A stretch of 64,000 nucleotides of DNA, taken from NCBI GenBank assembly GCA_017302795.1, contig JAFLCB010000002.1, positions 186,001 through 250,000 of the forward strand, read 5' to 3'. Positions 43,592 to 52,225 of this stretch are shown here, piece by piece. Under the pieces are notes generated by a model that saw nothing but the letters and a program-made list of their open reading frames with translations, searched no databases and had not been told where the DNA came from. This DNA comes from Deltaproteobacteria bacterium (GTDB lineage: Bacteria; Bdellovibrionota; Bdellovibrionia; Bdellovibrionales; JAMPXM01). How positions within the stretch are numbered: position 1 is the stretch's first letter; each line of letters starts with the position of its first letter. The translations under genes and the position numbers were made by a program.

Positions 43592-43621
43592 TCATTTAGG
43601 GGGTATGGTTAAACGTTTCGT

Positions 43622-44179
43622 ATGAATGATAATCATATGGTTGAAAATGAAGCGTGCCCGTGTGGGTCATCAAAAAACTACTCGCAATGCTGCGAACCTT
43701 TTTTGTCGGGTAAAGTGAATCCTTCGACCGCGGAAGCTTTGATGCGATCGCGTTACACCGCCTTCGCCAAAGGTGAAATCGGATATATAAAGACCACTTT
43801 GGCTGCAGAATCACGGGGTGATTTTGATGAAGCAGCTGTGCGGCAGTGGTCAACAAAATCCGAATGGTTGGGACTGGAAATTATCCGGACTGAAAATGGC
43901 GGAGCATCGGACTCCAAGGGTGTTGTTGAATTCCATGCGAAATATCGATTGAAGGGAAAAGTCATTGGACATCATGAAGTGTCGACGTTTCGAAAAGAAA
44001 AGTTAGATGGCAAGTGGTACTTCGTCGATGGTGAATCGCACGAACATCAAGACGGCGAAGGTCACCACCACCACCGTGAGCCGGTTGCTCCGGTTGTGCG
44101 GTCCGAACCGAAAATAGGACGCAACGATCCTTGTCACTGCGGAAGCGGACAAAAGTACAAAAAGTGTCATGGAAAATAG
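43622..44179 (+). CDS. YchJ-like protein with two SEC-C zinc-binding motifs and a His-rich linker
   Basis: 185 residues. An N-terminal SEC-C motif ([13 protein letters not shown], residues 12-24) and a C-terminal one ([13 protein letters not shown], about 170-182) flank a YchJ/UPF0225-like NTF2-type domain (about 25-135). A linker near 140-155 is His-rich ([14 protein letters not shown]) and could bind metal. SEC-C motifs bind zinc and in SecA contact SecB and the ribosome. The function of YchJ itself is unknown. An 11-bp palindrome ATGATAATCAT (43626-43636) spans the first codons. Confidence 0.8.
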   Translation: MNDNHMVENEACPCGSSKNYSQCCEPFLSGKVNPSTAEALMRSRYTAFAKGEIGYIKTTLAAESRGDFDEAAVRQWSTKSEWLGLEIIRTENGGASDSKGVVEFHAKYRLKGKVIGHHEVSTFRKEKLDGKWYFVDGESHEHQDGEGHHHHREPVAPVVRSEPKIGRNDPCHCGSGQKYKKCHGK

Positions 44180-45071
44180 CGGTCTTCGCAGCGCGCCCGA
44201 GGCTAATGCACTAAGTTGGCGTGATATAACCTGGATTGCATTCGACACTGAAACGACGGGTCGGTATCCAGTTGAATCGGAAATTTGTGAAATCGCTGCC
44301 GTCAAATGGAAAGCCGGAAGCGAAATAGCGTCATTTCAATCGCTCGTTAAACCGTCTAAGAGAATGGGCCAAGAAGTTATTCGCATTCACGGGATCACCA
44401 ACGAAATGGTTGCCAATGCACCTTCGGTGGGGCCTGTGTTGCAAGACTTCAAGAAATTCATTGCGGGCGGGACGTTGCTGGCGCATCACGCGCAATTTGA
44501 TTTAGGTTTTGTAGCCGCGCAGATGGAAGACTGCGACATTGAGCTACCTAAAGAACTAACGATCTGTACGTCACTGCTCGCGCAAGGCAACGTTCCCGAA
44601 ACTTTGAATCATCGTCTGCAAACGCTCGTTGCCCACTACGGAATCAACCCGGGGCAGGCACATAGAGCGTTGGACGATGCACGCGCCTGTCTTCAGGTCG
44701 CTCTCAAAATTTTCGAGCGACTCGGTTCTGGTTTAGACGATGCGCCGATGACCGTCTCAATGCTTGCCGAAAAAATGCTCCGCAGAACCGCATTAGATTT
44801 AGGTCCGCTTCACTTTGATCGCTTTTCCCTTCGAGCGTTGAAAGCCAATCCCAGCCTTAAGCGATTCATCGAGGCGGCTAGGCAGCAGCAGATTGTTGAA
44901 ATGGTTTACAGTGCAGGCAGTCGCCCGGGGCAACCAAGAAATGTGTTACCGATTGGTATCATCCGCCAGCTAGATGGTGACGCCCTGGTAGCAAGCGAGA
45001 TCGGCGAAGACGCAAATAGTTTAAAGCAATCGAAGCGCTATTGGGTCAAAGACGTTACGTCGATCGTTTAA
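44169..45071 (+). CDS. DEDDh 3'-5' exonuclease with a WYL-like C-terminal domain
   Basis: 300 residues, overlapping the upstream stop by 11 bases. The exonuclease domain (about 20-185) has all five key residues: D26 and E28 in FDTETTG, D111 in HAQFDLGF, H165 and D170 in HRALDDA. This is the DnaQ/epsilon type. Residues about 238-300 ([31 protein letters not shown]) resemble a WYL domain, a Sm-like fold that binds nucleic acid or ligand. A DNA repair or nucleic-acid sensing role is likely. Its end overlaps the convergent lspA-like gene by 17 bases. Confidence 0.82.
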   Translation: MENSGLRSAPEANALSWRDITWIAFDTETTGRYPVESEICEIAAVKWKAGSEIASFQSLVKPSKRMGQEVIRIHGITNEMVANAPSVGPVLQDFKKFIAGGTLLAHHAQFDLGFVAAQMEDCDIELPKELTICTSLLAQGNVPETLNHRLQTLVAHYGINPGQAHRALDDARACLQVALKIFERLGSGLDDAPMTVSMLAEKMLRRTALDLGPLHFDRFSLRALKANPSLKRFIEAARQQQIVEMVYSAGSRPGQPRNVLPIGIIRQLDGDALVASEIGEDANSLKQSKRYWVKDVTSIV

Positions 45072-46146
45072 GCGGCATGACGTTGGAGGGCATATTGCCA
45101 GTTCCCGTCGCCGAGCCAGGTGACGAACTGCTGTCGTCATTTTTCGATTTCGACTCAGCTTCGGCGGTTTCTGCTGCTTCCTCTCGCGGAGGAGCTCGCT
45201 TGCCGATCGACTCGTAATACCTTTGAACCGCGTCTTCGTTGATATTCGAAATCATTTGTTTTTCGATCACTTGCTGACTCAGCCGGGCGGCGATGTTCTC
45301 GAGATGCTTAAACTCGTCACCGACGCGAAGCTTAAGACGTCTTGGACGGCCATTCGATAAGTCCTCAAGAAATTTTTCGAAAGCGTAAAGTGGTCCCGCT
45401 ATTCGACTTGATAGGACGCGACCGACTAAAAACAGCACCGCTGCAAACGCAAGACTGACGATGATGAAAGTGAAGACGAACGGAGTGAGGTAGTGATCGA
45501 GAAGTTTCTCGTTGTTTCCTAGAAGATCGATAATTGTGACTCTCAGAAACGTATATGAAAAAACGCCTGCAATCAGCGCAAATCCAAGTCCTACGCCTGT
45601 CAAAATAAAACAGTAACGCAATTGAAATCTTAAATTTACCCAGAGGCGTTTTCTTGTGTTGTCCGCCGGCCAAAGAATTTCTGATTCGCGAATCAGCGCT
45701 GTCGCGATCATTGCATAACCAACCCACTGTAGAGCATCAGCTAAGTTAAACGCGGGTGTCGCACTTGCGACCGAGCCGAGTAAAAGAAAGTCGACAACAT
45801 AGCCGTTGATGATACGGTCTGTGACGTTGCCAAGAATTCCGCCTAGCAGAACGCTCATTCCTGAACGCAACATCAACGATTTAATCGGCAAAAGGTATTG
45901 AATGATGGCGAATGAGAAAATGAGAAATGCCCCACCGGTCGACAAAGTTACGATGCGAAGAACGGCGGGAAGATCACTGAACAGTCCAAGCATTGCGCCG
46001 TGATTGTGGTGAAGAACAAACCCAAACGGTCCATAAAACTGGAGACCTCGAATACCTTCGGCCCATGCTTTGGTGGCTTGGTCTACTCCCCATGTCAGAA
46101 ACAAGGGGACTATAACGATAATCCAATCTAAGCGCCGAAGTTGCAT
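45055..46146 (-). CDS. signal peptidase II (LspA) paralogue fused to a membrane-HAMP module
   Basis: 363 residues. Residues 1-155 are LspA-like: DQATK near 22, NHGAMLGLF near 48, GNVTDR (106-111), YVVDF with catalytic D119, and FNLAD with the second catalytic D137. Both acidic residues of the signal peptidase II active site are present, so it may cleave prolipoproteins. After residue 165 come two further membrane helices (about 178-200 and 222-245) and a HAMP-like linker with GPLYAFEKFL and VGDEFKHL (about 250-290), as in sensor proteins. A Ser/Glu-rich tail ends the protein. A canonical lspA is also present in this window (63042-63578). I know of no described function for such a fusion. Confidence 0.82.
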   Translation of the reverse strand: MQLRRLDWIIVIVPLFLTWGVDQATKAWAEGIRGLQFYGPFGFVLHHNHGAMLGLFSDLPAVLRIVTLSTGGAFLIFSFAIIQYLLPIKSLMLRSGMSVLLGGILGNVTDRIINGYVVDFLLLGSVASATPAFNLADALQWVGYAMIATALIRESEILWPADNTRKRLWVNLRFQLRYCFILTGVGLGFALIAGVFSYTFLRVTIIDLLGNNEKLLDHYLTPFVFTFIIVSLAFAAVLFLVGRVLSSRIAGPLYAFEKFLEDLSNGRPRRLKLRVGDEFKHLENIAARLSQQVIEKQMISNINEDAVQRYYESIGKRAPPREEAAETAEAESKSKNDDSSSSPGSATGTGNMPSNVMPLKRST

Positions 46147-46208
46147 TCACACCACCCGTTCAATAGGTTATCGGTGCAATCCCGCGCAGAATTTACGGTC
46201 TCGGAGCG

Positions 46209-47753
46209 CTATTCTTTCTGGACTTTCGTCAGGGACGAGTAGTCGCCATTTTTTGAAGGCGAGTAGTCCTTCACTTTTGCGCTGGCAACGGCAACTTCAA
46301 ATTCATACCAAAGAGGAATCATCGGCAAATCGGCGTAGATCAATTTTTGAACCTTTTTGTAATGGTCTATCCGTTTTCGAGTGTCTTCGATGCCTCGACC
46401 TTGGTCGACGAGCTTGTCCAGCGTCGGATTACTATAAGATCCGCGATTTCGACCCTTCGGTGGAACTTCCTGAGAATGAAATGCTGTTTTATAAATATCG
46501 GGGTCGGTCGTGCCGACCCACTTCATAGTCGCCAACTGAAAGTTTCCTTGATCCATGTCTTTGTAGAAGGTCGCCCATTCAAAACTTTGCAATTTAACTT
46601 TGAGACCGGCTTGCTCAAGCTGATTGGCGAGGACTTTTCCATTTTCAACAGCCTGGGTAGAATTGGAGGTTTTCAAAACCACTTCTTTTCCCTCAAGCCC
46701 GGCTGCCTTAATGAGCCCCTTCGCCGCCTCGAGATCAAATTTCGGGGCACTCAGCGAGACGTCGTGGTACGGATTGATCGGTGAAAGAATGCTGGTGGCC
46801 GGCTGAGCAAGCCCTTCAAGCTTGAATCGAATAATTTCATCTCGATTGATCGCCGCCGAAAGAGCCTGGCGAGATTCTTTTTTCTGGAACGTTGCATCTT
46901 TTAAATTCACCAGCAAATAGGTCATAGAAAGACCGGGATACTTAAATACTTGAAACCCGCCTTTTTTTTCTATCTCCATGACTTTTGAAGGAGGAAGCTC
47001 TTGTTGAACAAGATCTAATTCCCCTTTTAGAACTTTCAAGAAGCGAGTGTTGTCCTCGCGGACAATTTTGAAAACGACATTTTCCATTTTCGGCTGCACG
47101 TACGCACAATCGGGATTCGCGCGAATTTTTATTTCATTAGTATCAGCTGAGACGAATCGGAAAGGGCCAGATCCAACCGGCTGGTCGCGAAACGCGTCAC
47201 CTTTTTGGGTAACGATATTTTTTGGCAGAATTTTGACCGGGGTAAGATCAGTGAGAAGAGTCGCTGAATAACTTTTGAGCCCGATCGTCAATTGACCACC
47301 GTTTTTAACGTCATAAGTCGCTTCGACTTTCGCAATCGGCTCGAGTGAAGAGGCGAATCGACCGGCCGTTCGAAAGGTTTCAATAGAAAACAATATGTCT
47401 TCTTGGGTTACCGGAAAGGTGCCGCCGTTGATATCAACAAACTTTAGTCCTGGCCTCAGATTAAACGTGTAAACCAGATTCTTGTAAGTCCAGCTAGTTG
47501 CTGCTTCGCCGATAATCTCGAGATCGGGACCAAGCCTCACAATGGACGAAAAGAGCAATCCAGTGAGCCGCATTCCCCCGGCGTCCATCGCGTTGCGAGG
47601 GTCTAGTGTCGCAGGAGCCGAAGACAGACCAACGTAGAGCGTCTTTGGATCATCGGCTGCCTTTTTTGTGCAGCTAGTTTGGGCAAGAACCAAAACCGCC
47701 GGCAATAAAATCTTTGAAGCATAAACTATAACTGTTGTTGGTTTCATGATCAT
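46209..47753 (-). CDS. family 5 extracellular solute-binding lipoprotein (oligopeptide/dipeptide type)
   Basis: 514 residues from ATG 47753; ATG 47747 is equally possible. The leader ends in QTSC, a lipobox. The mature protein is a typical SBP_bac_5: LYVGLSSAPATLDPRNAMDAGG at the N-terminus (in part), the YTFNLRPGLKF segment and GSGPFRF. It probably captures peptides or similar solutes and hands them to an ABC importer. No permease or ATPase gene adjoins it, so the transporter lies elsewhere or the protein works alone. Confidence 0.9.
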   Translation of the reverse strand: MIMKPTTVIVYASKILLPAVLVLAQTSCTKKAADDPKTLYVGLSSAPATLDPRNAMDAGGMRLTGLLFSSIVRLGPDLEIIGEAATSWTYKNLVYTFNLRPGLKFVDINGGTFPVTQEDILFSIETFRTAGRFASSLEPIAKVEATYDVKNGGQLTIGLKSYSATLLTDLTPVKILPKNIVTQKGDAFRDQPVGSGPFRFVSADTNEIKIRANPDCAYVQPKMENVVFKIVREDNTRFLKVLKGELDLVQQELPPSKVMEIEKKGGFQVFKYPGLSMTYLLVNLKDATFQKKESRQALSAAINRDEIIRFKLEGLAQPATSILSPINPYHDVSLSAPKFDLEAAKGLIKAAGLEGKEVVLKTSNSTQAVENGKVLANQLEQAGLKVKLQSFEWATFYKDMDQGNFQLATMKWVGTTDPDIYKTAFHSQEVPPKGRNRGSYSNPTLDKLVDQGRGIEDTRKRIDHYKKVQKLIYADLPMIPLWYEFEVAVASAKVKDYSPSKNGDYSSLTKVQKE

Positions 47754-47812
47754 CAATTTCCCACTCGGATGTGTTCGACGCAAGCTCGATAGCTCTGTAC
47801 ACTTCAAGGACT

Positions 47813-49303
47813 ATGAGAATTCCTAATATTGCGCCTCGTTCAGTTTTTTGTGCGATGGGTCTTTTGTGCCCTATTTTTTTTGCGGCAACAGCGGTGCATG
47901 CCTCACAGGCCGGAACGCTTGCAAATAGACTAGAAAGCCAAGTCAAGGCAGCTGGATTCAAGAAAGATGAGGTGGGGGTCTGGATTTCCGATGGAATCAA
48001 TACTGTTTATGCCCATCATGCGGACAAAAAGTTTATTCCGGCATCACTTTCAAAAATTCCGACCGCCGCAGCCGCGCTTTCAATTTTGCCGCAAGGTCAC
48101 AAGTTTAAAACAACCCTCGTCGCTGATCCGGGAAACGCGTCCATCGCCTCAAATTTGACTTCTCCATCGGGAATAATGAAAGGCCCTTTGTATTTGGTTG
48201 GCGGGGGAGATCCTTCCTTTGTCTCAGAAACTATTTGGTTTCTAGTCAATGAATTCACGCGCACGGGAATAAAAGAGGTCGACGGAGATTTGGTCGTCGA
48301 CGATTCACGCTTTGACTCCATCCGGTTTGGCGAAGATCGACAAAGTCAGCGCGTCGACCGCGCCTACGATGCGCCGTTGGGCGCGATGTCCTTGAACTGG
48401 AATTCAGTGACGGCCTGGGTCCGTCCAGCGTCGAAACAAGGAGAACCCGCTCAGATTTTGATGGACATTGCGAGTCCATTTATCCGTTTACAAAATAAAA
48501 CGAAGACTGGAAAACCGGGCCAAGGTTTTTCGATTTCAATTGAACGATTGAAATCTGAAAATCCAGCCGACGGCGACACTTTTCTGGCAACAGGGTCGAT
48601 TGGCTCTGATCATCCCGAAAAAGCAATCTACAAGAGCATACGCGACCCCGCGTTTTGGACGGCGCAGTCGGTAAAGACTTTTTTCGAAGCGCGCGGAATC
48701 AAGATCAAAGGGGCAGTGAGGCAAGGTGTTGCGCCAAGTAAAGCGTTGGTCCTTGCAACTGCGGAAAGCAAAGCTTTGCCGCTGATTGTGTCGGATATGA
48801 TGAAATGGTCGAACAACTACGTCGCAGACATGTTGGTAAAAAATCTAGCGGCTGAAGCAGGTGAGCGTCCCGCAACGACATCCCATGGTATAAAGCAGGT
48901 TCGGCAGTACCTAGAGAAAGCGGCGGGACTAAAGGCTTCGGATTTTGAATTTATAAATGGGGCAGGCTTTACCCGAGAAAATAGTTTTACTCCCGGTCAA
49001 CTCGGTGCAGTTTTGACGGCTGTCCGAAATGACTTTCGAATCTTTCCCGAGTTTCTTTCTGCGCTGCCCATCGCCGGAATTGACGGGACATTGCGAAGCC
49101 GTTTTCGTGGCCTCGATGGGACAGGCTGGGTACGTGCTAAGTCTGGTCTGTTGAATGGTGCCATCGGCCTTGCTGGTTACGCTGGCGACGATCAAGGACG
49201 GATCTATACGTTCGTTTTACTTTTCAATGGCGCGGCTGGAAAAGAAGAAGTCGCACGAGCGCTGTTTGATCGACTTGCCACGACTCTTGTTAAGACAATG
49301 TAG
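47813..49303 (+). CDS. dacB: D-alanyl-D-alanine carboxypeptidase/endopeptidase (PBP4 type)
   Basis: 496 residues from ATG 47813, just after AAGGA; ATG 47771 is less likely because it removes the leader shape. A signal peptide covers about 1-33. The penicillin-binding motifs are SLSK (nucleophile S78, K81), SNN (about 333) and KSG (near 438). DacB trims or cleaves peptidoglycan peptides in the periplasm. In Bdellovibrio, DacB enzymes help round up prey, but I infer only the family role here. Confidence 0.93.
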   Translation: MRIPNIAPRSVFCAMGLLCPIFFAATAVHASQAGTLANRLESQVKAAGFKKDEVGVWISDGINTVYAHHADKKFIPASLSKIPTAAAALSILPQGHKFKTTLVADPGNASIASNLTSPSGIMKGPLYLVGGGDPSFVSETIWFLVNEFTRTGIKEVDGDLVVDDSRFDSIRFGEDRQSQRVDRAYDAPLGAMSLNWNSVTAWVRPASKQGEPAQILMDIASPFIRLQNKTKTGKPGQGFSISIERLKSENPADGDTFLATGSIGSDHPEKAIYKSIRDPAFWTAQSVKTFFEARGIKIKGAVRQGVAPSKALVLATAESKALPLIVSDMMKWSNNYVADMLVKNLAAEAGERPATTSHGIKQVRQYLEKAAGLKASDFEFINGAGFTRENSFTPGQLGAVLTAVRNDFRIFPEFLSALPIAGIDGTLRSRFRGLDGTGWVRAKSGLLNGAIGLAGYAGDDQGRIYTFVLLFNGAAGKEEVARALFDRLATTLVKTM

Positions 49304-49311
49304 GATGCTTC

Positions 49312-50988
49312 TTGAAACGTAGCCTGGAAAAACAGAATTTCACTCAAACTCCGCCGCGAAAAGCGGCCGCACTCTATTTTTCCGTGGCTATTGCAGTGGG
49401 CTTTGCGCTGGCTTTGACATTCGCAGGTGCTTTCACCTCAAGCTCTCGCGCCCAATCGGAGGCCGCGCCCGAGTTCGGAGCGGACGGTGGTCCTGAATCC
49501 GAGGGCGATCCAGACATTGCCCCGTTTGGCATGCCTTCCGTTTTGCGCGAAGATGATCCTGCAACTGATCCTGGCGACCTCGATGAGGCGGCAGAAATTT
49601 TGCCAGAGCGTTATTTGATTCGTTCTGTTCCTTGGCGTGCGCCAGACTTTAGCAAGCAGGATGGCGCTCTCGGTTGGAGTTCGTCTGCCTTTTCCGTACC
49701 GCCTGAACTGAAAGATCGGGTCGCATTTTGGAAGCTCATTTATGCCAAGTACACGACTGACCAAGGTTTGCTGCACGATATTGATGATGTCACTGTCGTC
49801 TATGAAGCCGTAGATTTTACTTCTATTTTGCGAGACTCAAAGCTCTCAACGAAGGCAAAATCACGAGCTCGAACTCGGCACCTGGACGCAACCCGCAGTC
49901 GCTTGCAAAAGCGGCTTGAAGCGCTGTCAAAAATGAAGAAAGAAAGTGACCTCAAGGATGATCGAGATCGCGAACTCTTAGGCTATTTTACTAAGCTTTC
50001 ACCGGCCGAGCTTTTTGCGAGTCCTAAAGAGGAGAAATCGAAAACGACACTTAAAGCTCTAAAGGAAAAAATCGCCAAAGCAGCGAAGAAGAAGCGGATT
50101 AGATTCCAGCTTGGTCAGCGCGATAAGTTCATTTTGGGTGTTTATTATTCCGGCCGGTATATGCGGCAAATGGAAAAGATATTTCGTTCTGAGAATCTCC
50201 CTATTGAGCTTACCCGGCTTCCCTTTGTTGAGAGCAGCTTCAACATAAAGGCTCGATCGCGCGTGGGAGCTAGCGGTATCTGGCAGTTCATGCCTCGAAC
50301 AGCGCGGCCGTGGATGATGGTCAGTCGAGACATAGACGAAAGAAATGATCCCCTTTCTGCAACTTCTGCGGCAGCGCGCTTGATGAAGTCGAATTTTGAT
50401 CGATTGGGCAGTTGGCCACTTGCACTGACCGCTTACAATCATGGCGCATCCGGATTGGTGCGCGCAATTAAGAAGACGGGGTCTCGAGATCTAGCAGTGA
50501 TCATCGAAAAATACGAAAGCCGGCGCTTCGGCTTTGCGTCGAGTAACTTTTATTCCTGTTTTCTGGCTGCGCTTGAAGTGGAAAAAGAAGCTCGCGAACT
50601 TTTGGGCGATGTTAAGTGGAGTCTAGAATTCGACGGAATCGAAATCGATTTAAAAAAACCATTGCCGTGGCGCCTTTTGGTTGAGTTCTACGATGGAGAA
50701 GGTCCGCTTGCCGAGCTGCAAAATCCGCATATCACCGATAGAACCAAAAAGAAGAACCGGGGGATTCCAAAGGGAACATTCGTTCGGGTTCCGGCAACGC
50801 GAGCAGAAGTCATTCGTCAGTATTTTTCGGGAGCGATCAAAGAAGATGAGTTGCGAAGGAAGCTTGCGATCGTCCCGATTCCACGAATGAAAGCTGGAGA
50901 ATCTACGCCGTCAAAACTTGGAGCATTGACCGAAGCCGCCAAAGCTTTACTTCCGTTTCTGAATCCTAGTCCTACGCCTGTAGAATAA
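49312..50988 (+). CDS. MltD-type lytic transglycosylase
   Basis: 558 residues from TTG 49312, placed by AGGA six bases earlier. A signal peptide (about 15-47) precedes a long disordered acidic region (50-110), a helical part and the SLT domain (about 285-430). The catalytic glutamate is E307 in PFVESSF, followed by GASGIWQFMP and LTAYNHG. Two LysM-like segments are not obvious. It cleaves glycan strands with formation of 1,6-anhydro-muramyl ends. It follows dacB within nine bases, so the two form a peptidoglycan-remodelling pair. Confidence 0.88.
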   Translation: MKRSLEKQNFTQTPPRKAAALYFSVAIAVGFALALTFAGAFTSSSRAQSEAAPEFGADGGPESEGDPDIAPFGMPSVLREDDPATDPGDLDEAAEILPERYLIRSVPWRAPDFSKQDGALGWSSSAFSVPPELKDRVAFWKLIYAKYTTDQGLLHDIDDVTVVYEAVDFTSILRDSKLSTKAKSRARTRHLDATRSRLQKRLEALSKMKKESDLKDDRDRELLGYFTKLSPAELFASPKEEKSKTTLKALKEKIAKAAKKKRIRFQLGQRDKFILGVYYSGRYMRQMEKIFRSENLPIELTRLPFVESSFNIKARSRVGASGIWQFMPRTARPWMMVSRDIDERNDPLSATSAAARLMKSNFDRLGSWPLALTAYNHGASGLVRAIKKTGSRDLAVIIEKYESRRFGFASSNFYSCFLAALEVEKEARELLGDVKWSLEFDGIEIDLKKPLPWRLLVEFYDGEGPLAELQNPHITDRTKKKNRGIPKGTFVRVPATRAEVIRQYFSGAIKEDELRRKLAIVPIPRMKAGESTPSKLGALTEAAKALLPFLNPSPTPVE

Positions 50989-51012
50989 TTTGTAGAGCCA
51001 AAGGGAAAGAAA

Positions 51013-52203
51013 ATGAACGTCTCCTCAGAAAGTTTCTATTCCGACCTGATGCCGTTCACTAAGTTTTCCGATTTGACGAATGCCACTCATTATCGTGCGG
51101 TCCCGGAAGATTGGTGGATCATAGTCACCGACATTGTCGGCTCAACGAAAGCGATCGAACAAAATCGCTATAAAGATGTAAACCTACTGGGCGCTTCCTC
51201 GATTGTTGCAATTTTGAACAAGCTGAAAGGGAAACAAATTCCTTTCGTTTTTGGCGGCGATGGCGCGACAATTCTCATTCACAATTCCGATTTAAAAGTT
51301 GTCCGACCGGCGTTAATCGGCGCTCAGCGCTTGGCGCGAGATGTATTTTCAATGGAACTTCGAGCTGGCCTGGTTCCTGTGATCGAATTGCTGAACCGAG
51401 GCGCCACAATCGAAGTTGCGAAATTTGCGATTTCTGAAAAATCCCAGATTGCCACGATTCGTGGTGGGGGTCTTCAGCTTGCAGAAAAATTGATCAAGAA
51501 TCCGCTTCCGGAGTTTGATAAGTATCGAGTGATTCAGCTGAAAAACGAATCGGCAAATAGCGCGAATTTTGAAGGTCTCTCGTGCCGCTGGAACCCAATC
51601 AAAGCGCGAAAAGGCGAAATCATGAGTCTCTTGGTGATGGCAACTGTGAAGGAGGAGGCATCGAGTGTGAAGACCTACAAAGATGTCATTGTCCTTCTCG
51701 AATCAATTCTCGATGAGAGCGACTCTCGACCGGTAACGCCCGAAAAAATCGACCGTGGCCTTGCGCTTTCAAGTCTCATCAAAGAAATGAAAATTCAGGC
51801 AATGGGTAAGTCTTTCTTCGGACATTTTAAGCATCTACTGGCGATTTTCTTTGAAGTCGCAGTGATGAGAATCCTGATGTTGACTGGCGCGAAAGTGAAA
51901 GGCTGGTTTACGGCAGAGGGCTATATCCGAGATCTGAGTGCAAATACCGATTTTCAAAAGTTCGACGACATGATCCGCATGGTGCGCGACTGCACGAAAG
52001 ATCAGCGCGAGAAAATTTTGGCGGGCCTCGAGAAGATGAAATTGGAACGTAAAATCGTGTATGGCGCACACTTTTCGAATGAAGCGCTAATGACATGTCT
52101 CGTATTTCAGCTGGACAACCATATCCATTTTGTCGACGGCGGTGGCGGCGGATATGCGCTGGCGGCCAAGCAATTAAAGGCCCAGCTCAATCAATTGAGC
52201 TAA
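51013..52203 (+). CDS. DUF3095 family protein with a nucleotide-cyclase-like fold
   Basis: 396 residues behind AAGGGAAAG, no signal peptide. VTDIVGSTKAIE (about 38-49) and FVFGGDGATI (about 77-86) are typical of DUF3095, a family built on the class III adenylate cyclase/GGDEF fold. The metal-binding aspartate of the first motif is present. DUF3095 proteins have not, to my knowledge, been shown to make cyclic nucleotides, so activity is uncertain. It is last in the dacB-mltD direction of transcription. Confidence 0.85.
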   Translation: MNVSSESFYSDLMPFTKFSDLTNATHYRAVPEDWWIIVTDIVGSTKAIEQNRYKDVNLLGASSIVAILNKLKGKQIPFVFGGDGATILIHNSDLKVVRPALIGAQRLARDVFSMELRAGLVPVIELLNRGATIEVAKFAISEKSQIATIRGGGLQLAEKLIKNPLPEFDKYRVIQLKNESANSANFEGLSCRWNPIKARKGEIMSLLVMATVKEEASSVKTYKDVIVLLESILDESDSRPVTPEKIDRGLALSSLIKEMKIQAMGKSFFGHFKHLLAIFFEVAVMRILMLTGAKVKGWFTAEGYIRDLSANTDFQKFDDMIRMVRDCTKDQREKILAGLEKMKLERKIVYGAHFSNEALMTCLVFQLDNHIHFVDGGGGGYALAAKQLKAQLNQLS

Positions 52204-52225
52204 GCCGTTCAAAGCGCGTTTTTTC

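Noticed and set aside
43605-43625. Six-codon frame ending in an ATGA overlap with the ychJ-like start
   Set aside because: It could be a leader peptide, but the G-rich stretch before it is only one base from the ATG, too close for a usable Shine-Dalgarno sequence.
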